The notes under the pieces: generated by a model
The model's input: only the letters and a program-made list of their open reading frames with translations
Told to the model about the DNA's origin: nothing
The model's database searches: none
Assembly (NCBI GenBank): GCA_040507895.1
Contig: JBEVNX010000170.1
Coordinates: 1 to 10,362 of the forward strand
Source of the DNA: JBEVNX01 sp040507895
GTDB lineage: Bacteria > Desulfobacterota > Binatia > JACPRU01
Length of the DNA stretch: 10,362 bases
Direction: 5' to 3'
Program-made: the position numbers and the translations under genes
In this document: positions 5,588 to 10,362 of the stretch, piece after piece
Position numbering within the stretch: position 1 is the first letter of the stretch
How the letters are laid out: every line of letters begins with the position of its first letter

Positions 5588-7948
5588 ATGGCCTCGAACC
5601 CTGTCATTCCCAAGACCATCGGAACCCGCGTCAAGCGCCGCGAAGATCCGCGGCTGATCACCGGCCAGGCCACCTACGTCGACGACCTGCGGCTGCCGGG
5701 GATGCTCTACCTGAGCGTGCTGCGGAGCATGTACGCCCACGCCAAGCTCGGCAAGATCGACACGTCCAAGGCGAAGGCGCTGCCGGGCGTCGTCGCGGTC
5801 GTCACCGGAGCGGACCTCAAGGGCAAAGTCGGACCCGTGCCATGCCCCGCCGCGATGCCGGAGCTCAAGATGCCCGAGCAGCCCGTGCTCGCGATCGGCA
5901 AGGTGCGCTACGTCGGCGAACCCGTCGCCGCGGTGGTGGCGACGAGCGCCTACGTCGCCCGCGACGCGCTCGACCTCATCGAGGTGGACTACGATCCGCT
6001 CGAGGCCGCAGTCGACGTCGAGAAGGCCGCTGAGACGGGCGCGCCCGTGCTCTATGACGAGTTCGGCGACAACGTCGCATTCCGCGCCCCGGTTGCCAAC
6101 CCCGCGGTGGACGAGGCCTTCAAGAAGGCCGATCGCGTGGTCAAGTTGCGCATCGAGCAACAGCGCGTGATCCCGATGGCGATGGAGCCGCGCGGCGTCG
6201 TCGCCCAGTGGGACCGCGGCCAGAAGAGCTTGACCGTCTGGTCCTCGACGCAGATCCCCCATCTCCTCCGTTCGCAGCTCGCCGAATCGTTCAAGCTCCC
6301 CGAGATCAAGGTGCGAGTGATCGCTCCCGAGGTCGGCGGCGGTTTCGGCGCCAAGCTGAACGTATATCGGGAAGAACTACTCGTGCCTTACTTGTCCATG
6401 ACGCTCGGCAAGCCCGTGAAGTGGACGCAGGCGCGGCGCGAAGACATGGCCGCCACCACGCACGGCCGCGGCCAGGTCGAGTACGTGGAGCTCGCTTGCA
6501 AGAACGACGGCACGATGACCGCGATGCGTTGCAAGATCTACGCGGACCTCGGCGCCTACCTGCAGTTCTTCACGGCGGGTATCGCCGGCTTCACGAGCCT
6601 CCTGATGCACGGCTGCTACAAGATCCCGGCGATCGCCTGGGAGACGATCGGCGTGTTCACCAACAAGATGTCGACGGATGCCTACCGCGGCGCCGGCCGA
6701 CCGGAGGCCGCGTTCATGGCCGAGCGCATGGCCGACGAGGTGGCCGCCGAGCTCGGGCTCGACCCGGTCGCGGTGCGTCGCAAGAACTTCATTCCCAAAG
6801 AGGCGTTCCCCTATGCGACGCCGGGCGGTCTGATGTTCGACAGCGGCGACTACGAGAAGTCGCTCGCCAAGGCGCTCGAGATCGTCGGGTACGACAAGCT
6901 GCGCAAGGAGCAGGCGGAGCTTCGCAAGCAGGGCAAGTACATCGGCATCGGCGTCTCCACCTATCTCGAGATCTGCGGCCTCGGCCCGTCGGTGCTGCTG
7001 CCGCCGAAGCTCAAGGCCGGCGGCTGGGAGAGTTCGACGGTGCGCATGGATCCCGGCGGCACGGTGACCGTGCTGACCGGCGCGTCGCCCCACGGGCAGG
7101 GGCAAGAGACGAGCTTCGCGCAGATCGTCTCCGATCAGCTCGGCGTCGGCCTCGACGACGTGTTGGTGCTGCACGGCGACACGGCGATCGTGCAGGCGGG
7201 AGTCGGCACGTTCGGCAGCCGCGGCACCGCGCTCGGCGGCACGGCGCTCGTGATGGCGCTCGAAAAGGTCAAGACCAAGATCAAGTCGATCGCCAGCCAC
7301 ATGATGGAGTCTCCGCCCGACAACCTCGAGCTCGGCGGCGGCAACGTGTTCTTGAAGGGCTCGCCCGACAAGGCGCTGCCGCTCGCCAAGGTGGTCGAGG
7401 CGGCGTTCGGGATGAAGGCGGGGATCCCCAACCTCGAACCCGGCCTCGAGGCGACCTCGTACTATGAGCCGAACAACTGTCTTTATCCGTTCGGCGCCCA
7501 CATCGCCGTCGTCGAGGTCGACGCCGACACCGGGCAGGTCAAGTTCCGCCGCTATGTGGCAGTGGACGACTGCGGCAACCAGATCAATCCGATGCTGGTC
7601 GAGGGCCAAGTGCATGGCGGCATCGCTCAAGGCGTCGGTCAGGCGATGTTCGAGGCGGCGGTCTACGACGAGAGCGGCCAGCTCGTGTCAGGATCGCTGA
7701 TGGACTACGCGGTTCCCAAGGCGGCGATGATCCCGACCCTCGAGCTCGACAGCACGGTCACGCCGACCCCGGTGAACCCGCTCGGCGTCAAGGGAGTAGG
7801 AGAGGCGGGGACGATCGGCTCGACCCCGGCGGTGGTGAACGCCGTCATCGATGCGCTACGCCCGCTCGGCGTCAAGACCATCGACATGCCGCTGTGGCCC
7901 GAGAAGGTCTGGCGCGCGATTCAGGCGGCCAAGGGAGGGAAGTCATGA
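5588..7948 (+). CDS. Molybdenum hydroxylase large (Mo-MCD) subunit, form II CoxL-like
   Basis: This 786-residue catalytic subunit belongs to the xanthine oxidase family. Residues about 10-150 form the first (a/b hammerhead) domain, beginning with IGTRVKRREDPRLITG. The rest is the molybdopterin-binding domain. Cofactor contacts include GGGFGAK (250-256) and HGQGQE (502-507). The catalytic glutamate is E739 in GVKGVGEAG. The active-site loop reads AYRGAGR (365-371). Form I CO dehydrogenase has AYRCSFR, whose cysteine carries the copper; here it is glycine, so CO oxidation through a Mo-Cu centre is not expected. AYRGAGR is the loop of the so-called form II group, which probably includes hydroxylases of other substrates. 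Length and domain order are normal. The start has a strong GGAGGA. The stop overlaps the next gene by four bases (ATGA). The substrate cannot be read from the sequence. Confidence 0.94.
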   Translation: MASNPVIPKTIGTRVKRREDPRLITGQATYVDDLRLPGMLYLSVLRSMYAHAKLGKIDTSKAKALPGVVAVVTGADLKGKVGPVPCPAAMPELKMPEQPVLAIGKVRYVGEPVAAVVATSAYVARDALDLIEVDYDPLEAAVDVEKAAETGAPVLYDEFGDNVAFRAPVANPAVDEAFKKADRVVKLRIEQQRVIPMAMEPRGVVAQWDRGQKSLTVWSSTQIPHLLRSQLAESFKLPEIKVRVIAPEVGGGFGAKLNVYREELLVPYLSMTLGKPVKWTQARREDMAATTHGRGQVEYVELACKNDGTMTAMRCKIYADLGAYLQFFTAGIAGFTSLLMHGCYKIPAIAWETIGVFTNKMSTDAYRGAGRPEAAFMAERMADEVAAELGLDPVAVRRKNFIPKEAFPYATPGGLMFDSGDYEKSLAKALEIVGYDKLRKEQAELRKQGKYIGIGVSTYLEICGLGPSVLLPPKLKAGGWESSTVRMDPGGTVTVLTGASPHGQGQETSFAQIVSDQLGVGLDDVLVLHGDTAIVQAGVGTFGSRGTALGGTALVMALEKVKTKIKSIASHMMESPPDNLELGGGNVFLKGSPDKALPLAKVVEAAFGMKAGIPNLEPGLEATSYYEPNNCLYPFGAHIAVVEVDADTGQVKFRRYVAVDDCGNQINPMLVEGQVHGGIAQGVGQAMFEAAVYDESGQLVSGSLMDYAVPKAAMIPTLELDSTVTPTPVNPLGVKGVGEAGTIGSTPAVVNAVIDALRPLGVKTIDMPLWPEKVWRAIQAAKGGKS

Positions 7949-8814
7949 TCCCGGCACCATTCGAGTACCACGCTCCGACCTCGCTGGACGACGCGCTCAA
8001 GCTGCTCGGTAGCCTCGGCGACGGCGCCAAGCTGCTCGCCGGGGGGCATAGTCTGTTGCCGGCGTTGAAGCTACGCCTGCAATCGGTCGATCACCTGATC
8101 GACATCGGCCGCGTGGCAAGCCTACGCTACGTGCGGGAGCAGGACGGCAAGATCGCCATCGGCGCGCTCAGCACGCACCGCGCGATCGAAAGCACCGCGC
8201 TGGTGCGAGACAAGTGCCCGCTGCTCGCGGAGTGCGCCGCGCAGATCGGCGACGTTCAGGTGCGGAACCGCGGGACGATCGGCGGCAGCCTGTCGCACGC
8301 AGATCCCGCCGCGGACTACCCGGCGGCGATCCTCGCCCTCGAGGCGGAGATCGACGCCGCGAGCGCGAAGGGGAAGCGCACGATCGCGGCCGCCGACTTC
8401 TTCGTCGACATGCTGACCACGGCGCTCAAGCCGGGCGAGATCGTCACCGAGGTGCGGGTCCCGGTGCTCGCCAAGGGCACCGGCGGTACCTATCTCAAGG
8501 TGCCGCAGCCCGCTTCCGGGTTCGCGGTCGTGGGCGTGGCCGCGCTCGTCACGCTCGACGGTTCGGGCCAGGTCTCGCGGGCGCGGATCGGCATCACCGG
8601 TGCGGCGGTCAAGGGATATCGGGCGCTCGACGCGGAGAAGGCGCTCGCCGGCAAGAAGCCGGATGCTGCTGTCGTCAAGAGCGCCGCGGCGCTGGCGACC
8701 AAGGGCGTCGAGACCACTGGCGACATCTGGGCGTCGTCGGAATATCGCGCTCACCTCACGCAGGTGTACGCGGAGCGCGCGATCACGGCGGCGCTGACGC
8801 GGGCGCGCGGGTGA
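7945..8814 (+). CDS. Molybdenum hydroxylase medium FAD subunit (CoxM-like)
   Basis: This 289-residue flavoprotein subunit receives electrons from the [2Fe-2S] clusters and passes them to the final acceptor. The N-terminal FAD-binding (PCMH-type) domain has the two flavin loops AGGHSL (32-37) and TIGGSLSHADPAAD (111-124), both complete. The C-terminal CO-dehydrogenase-flavoprotein-type domain follows from about residue 180. Length is normal for CoxM. ATG 7945 overlaps the large subunit stop by four bases and has GGGAGGG at 7933-7939, so both coupling and independent initiation are possible. Its own stop overlaps the GTG of the next gene. The subunit order small-large-medium differs from the medium-small-large order of true cox operons and fits the form II group. 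Confidence 0.94.
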   Translation: MIPAPFEYHAPTSLDDALKLLGSLGDGAKLLAGGHSLLPALKLRLQSVDHLIDIGRVASLRYVREQDGKIAIGALSTHRAIESTALVRDKCPLLAECAAQIGDVQVRNRGTIGGSLSHADPAADYPAAILALEAEIDAASAKGKRTIAAADFFVDMLTTALKPGEIVTEVRVPVLAKGTGGTYLKVPQPASGFAVVGVAALVTLDGSGQVSRARIGITGAAVKGYRALDAEKALAGKKPDAAVVKSAAALATKGVETTGDIWASSEYRAHLTQVYAERAITAALTRARG

Positions 8815-9335
8815 AGGTCGCCGGCACGTATACGATCGCCGCGCCGCGCGAGCAGGTGTGGCGGTTTCTCATCGACCCCGAGCGCCTGGCGCACTGCATC
8901 CCCGGCGCGGGCAAGCTCGAGAAGATCGGCGAGAACGAGTACGCGGGCGAGATCAACGTCGGCCTCGCGGCGGTGAAAGGTCTCTACAACGGCAAGGTCA
9001 AGCTCGAGGACCTGCAGCCGCCGAAGCACTACCGCATCGTCGTCGACGGCAAGGGCAAGCAGGGCTTCATCAAGGGCTCGGGCACGATGGACCTCGAAGA
9101 GCAGGAGGGCAAGACGCTCATCCGCTACGCGGGTGACGCGCAGATCGGCGGTCCGCTCGCCTCGGTCGGACAGCGCATGATCGACGGCGCCGCCAAGACC
9201 ATGATCACGCAGTTCTTCACAGCCATGGAAGCCGAAGTCACCGCCGCACCCGGGGAGGTGGTGCGGCAAGGTATCTTTCTCAACCTCTGGCGGTACTTCT
9301 TGAAGCGCCTGAGGGAGCTCTTCGGCCTCGGATGA
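8811..9335 (+). CDS. CoxG-family SRPBCC protein
   Basis: This 174-residue protein starts at GTG 8811, overlapping the medium subunit stop by four bases (GTGA). The frame is open far upstream, but that is the shadow of the medium subunit. Residues 1 to about 145 fit the SRPBCC/CoxG fold: the opening KVAGTYTIAAPREQVWRFL, then DPERLAHCIPG (22-32) and a long C-terminal helix with AAKTMITQFF. The last 20 residues (from I155) form a hydrophobic-basic amphipathic segment with F, W, L, R and K, suited to sit at a membrane surface. CoxG proteins have been linked to membrane attachment of CO dehydrogenase and, in mycobacteria, to delivery of quinone to the enzyme. Here the likely role is coupling this hydroxylase to the respiratory chain. 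No Shine-Dalgarno is seen, so translation probably depends on the upstream gene. Confidence 0.9.
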   Translation: MKVAGTYTIAAPREQVWRFLIDPERLAHCIPGAGKLEKIGENEYAGEINVGLAAVKGLYNGKVKLEDLQPPKHYRIVVDGKGKQGFIKGSGTMDLEEQEGKTLIRYAGDAQIGGPLASVGQRMIDGAAKTMITQFFTAMEAEVTAAPGEVVRQGIFLNLWRYFLKRLRELFGLG

Positions 9336-10362
9336 AGATCGCCTACATGCCGGACACGCACGGCGGGCCGTACAACCAGCCGGAGCCGACGCGGGACGAG
9401 GCCGCGCGCTTCTGCGACCAGCTGCTCAACGAGGGCATCGAGGCAGAGCGTGCCGGCTTCGACGGCATCTTCCTTCCCGAGCGCCATCACCGCACCGAGA
9501 CCATGTTCCCGCCGCCGCTGATGATGCTCGCGGCGTATGCCGTGCGCACCACCCGCGTCGACCTCGGCACGTTCGTGCTGCAGCCGCCGTACTACAACCC
9601 GATGCACCTCGCCGAGGACGTGGCGATGATCGACCTCATGTCGAAGGGGCGGGTGATCCTCGGCGTCGGCCTCGGCTATCATCCCGACTACTTCCGCCTG
9701 TTTGGCGCGCCGTACGCGGAGCGCTTCTCGCGCTTCGAAGAGTCGCTCGAGATCCTGCGGCTGGCGTGGGCGCGCCGGGAGCCGTTCTCGTTCCACGGCA
9801 AGCGCTACCAATTCGACAACGTGCTCTTGACCCCGAAGCCCTATCAGTCGGGCGGCCCGCCGCTCTGGATCGGCGCGGCATACCCCGAGGCGATCCGGCG
9901 CGCCGGCCGCCTCGGCGACGGCTGGGGAATCCTGCCGTTCTGGGAGCCGATCGGGAAGCTCCGCGAACAGGCAGCGCTCTACCGCGAGTCGGCGGCGGCA
10001 CACGGGCGCCGTCCGGTCGTGATCTTGATGCGCGACGGCTGGGTCGCGCCGACGCGCGCGGAAGCCGAGCGCGTGTTCGGCCCGCTCTGGGTCCAGGAGA
10101 TGCTCTTCTACTACCGCTGGAAGCTGCTCACACCGAACGACGAGTTCCGCTCCGAGGCCGACTTCACGGTCGCGAAGCTCCGCAAGTATCTCGTCATGGG
10201 CTCGCCGAAGGAATGCATCGAGCAGATCCAGATGTGGACCGAAGCGGCCGGCGCAGACTACCTGATCATGCGCTTCCGCCTACCGATGGGCCCGTCACCG
10301 GAGCAGGTGCTCGGCTGCATCCGCCAGTTCGGCGCCGAAGTGATCCCGCATTTCCGCGGCGC
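9332..10362 (+). CDS. LLM-class (luciferase-like) flavin-dependent oxidoreductase, C-terminal end beyond window
   Basis: The frame runs open from ATG 9332 to the right edge, 343 residues. The sequence fits a bacterial luciferase-like TIM barrel: first strand KIAYMPDTHGG, GFDGIFLPERHH (42-53), the VDLGTFVLQPP strand (76-86), PMHLAEDVAMID (90-101), GRVILGVGLGYHPDYF (106-121) and WIGAAYPEAIRRAGRLGDGW (179-198). These are typical of F420- or FMN-dependent LLM monooxygenases and reductases. Family members are usually about 340-360 residues, so only a few residues are likely missing. The start overlaps the CoxG stop by four bases (ATGA); AGGGAG at 9312-9317 is rather distant, so coupling is likely. 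The cofactor (FMN or F420) and substrate cannot be decided from the sequence. A flavin reductase gene was not seen in the window. Confidence 0.9.
   Translation, partial: MKIAYMPDTHGGPYNQPEPTRDEAARFCDQLLNEGIEAERAGFDGIFLPERHHRTETMFPPPLMMLAAYAVRTTRVDLGTFVLQPPYYNPMHLAEDVAMIDLMSKGRVILGVGLGYHPDYFRLFGAPYAERFSRFEESLEILRLAWARREPFSFHGKRYQFDNVLLTPKPYQSGGPPLWIGAAYPEAIRRAGRLGDGWGILPFWEPIGKLREQAALYRESAAAHGRRPVVILMRDGWVAPTRAEAERVFGPLWVQEMLFYYRWKLLTPNDEFRSEADFTVAKLRKYLVMGSPKECIEQIQMWTEAAGADYLIMRFRLPMGPSPEQVLGCIRQFGAEVIPHFRG

Noticed and set aside
6377..7630. Open frames of about 417 codons on the minus strand and 419 on the plus strand (6208-7467) inside the large subunit gene
   Set aside because: Both are shadows of the molybdenum hydroxylase large subunit and have biased, low-complexity compositions.
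5588..7948. Calling the enzyme an aerobic CO dehydrogenase
   Set aside because: The AYRCSFR loop with the copper-binding cysteine is absent and the subunit order differs, so the substrate is left open.
8214..8810. Long upstream extension of the CoxG frame
   Set aside because: It is the out-of-frame shadow of the FAD subunit; the CoxG domain begins exactly at GTG 8811, which overlaps the previous stop.
1..10362. tRNA, rRNA, CRISPR array, insertion sequence or prophage
   Set aside because: No cloverleaf-like, array-like or transposase sequence was seen, and coding occupies nearly the whole window.

Overview
The window is a GC-rich, densely coded bacterial segment. It carries ten protein genes, no RNA genes, no mobile elements and no gap between genes longer than about 150 bases. 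The taxon cannot be fixed from the sequence. High GC, Shine-Dalgarno starts and the mix of molybdenum hydroxylase, CarAa-type Rieske oxygenase and luciferase-like monooxygenase genes suggest a metabolically versatile soil or groundwater bacterium (proteobacterial, Binatota/Rokubacteria-like or actinobacterial); this is inference only.

Left arm (1-3088), all on the minus strand. Reading in the direction of transcription: a Rieske non-heme iron oxygenase alpha subunit strongly resembling carbazole 1,9a-dioxygenase CarAa (3088-1925); a stand-alone Lrp/AsnC ligand-binding (RAM) domain protein of 85 residues (1881-1624); then, after a 125-base gap holding a 13-bp perfect inverted repeat, a GNAT acetyltransferase fused to an NDP-forming acyl-CoA synthetase-like protein (1498 to beyond the left edge). 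The last gene is missing its C-terminal part because the window stops.

Divergent gap (3089-3235). It lies between the Rieske gene and the right arm and holds a 14-base palindrome and a weak candidate promoter for the Rieske gene.

Right arm (3236-10362), all on the plus strand. First come two maturation genes for the molybdenum cytosine dinucleotide cofactor: mocA (cytidylyltransferase) and xdhC (sulfuration/insertion chaperone). After a 93-base gap with an inverted repeat come the structural genes of a three-subunit molybdenum hydroxylase in the order small [2Fe-2S], large (Mo), medium (FAD). They are followed by a CoxG-family SRPBCC protein and a luciferase-like (LLM) flavin-dependent monooxygenase that runs off the right edge. 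The large, medium, CoxG and LLM genes are joined by successive 4-base stop/start overlaps, so they are almost certainly one translationally coupled unit.

How the genes may work together: MocA and XdhC make and load the cofactor for the S-L-M hydroxylase, and the CoxG protein probably links it to the membrane or quinone pool. The large subunit has the AYRGAGR loop, not the AYRCSFR loop of true CO dehydrogenase, and the order is S-L-M, not M-S-L. It is therefore best read as a 'form II' or general (hetero)aromatic/aldehyde-type hydroxylase, not a proven CO dehydrogenase. With a CarAa-like ring dioxygenase on the other side and an LLM monooxygenase in the same operon, a catabolic locus for an aromatic or N-heterocyclic compound is a reasonable but unproven reading.
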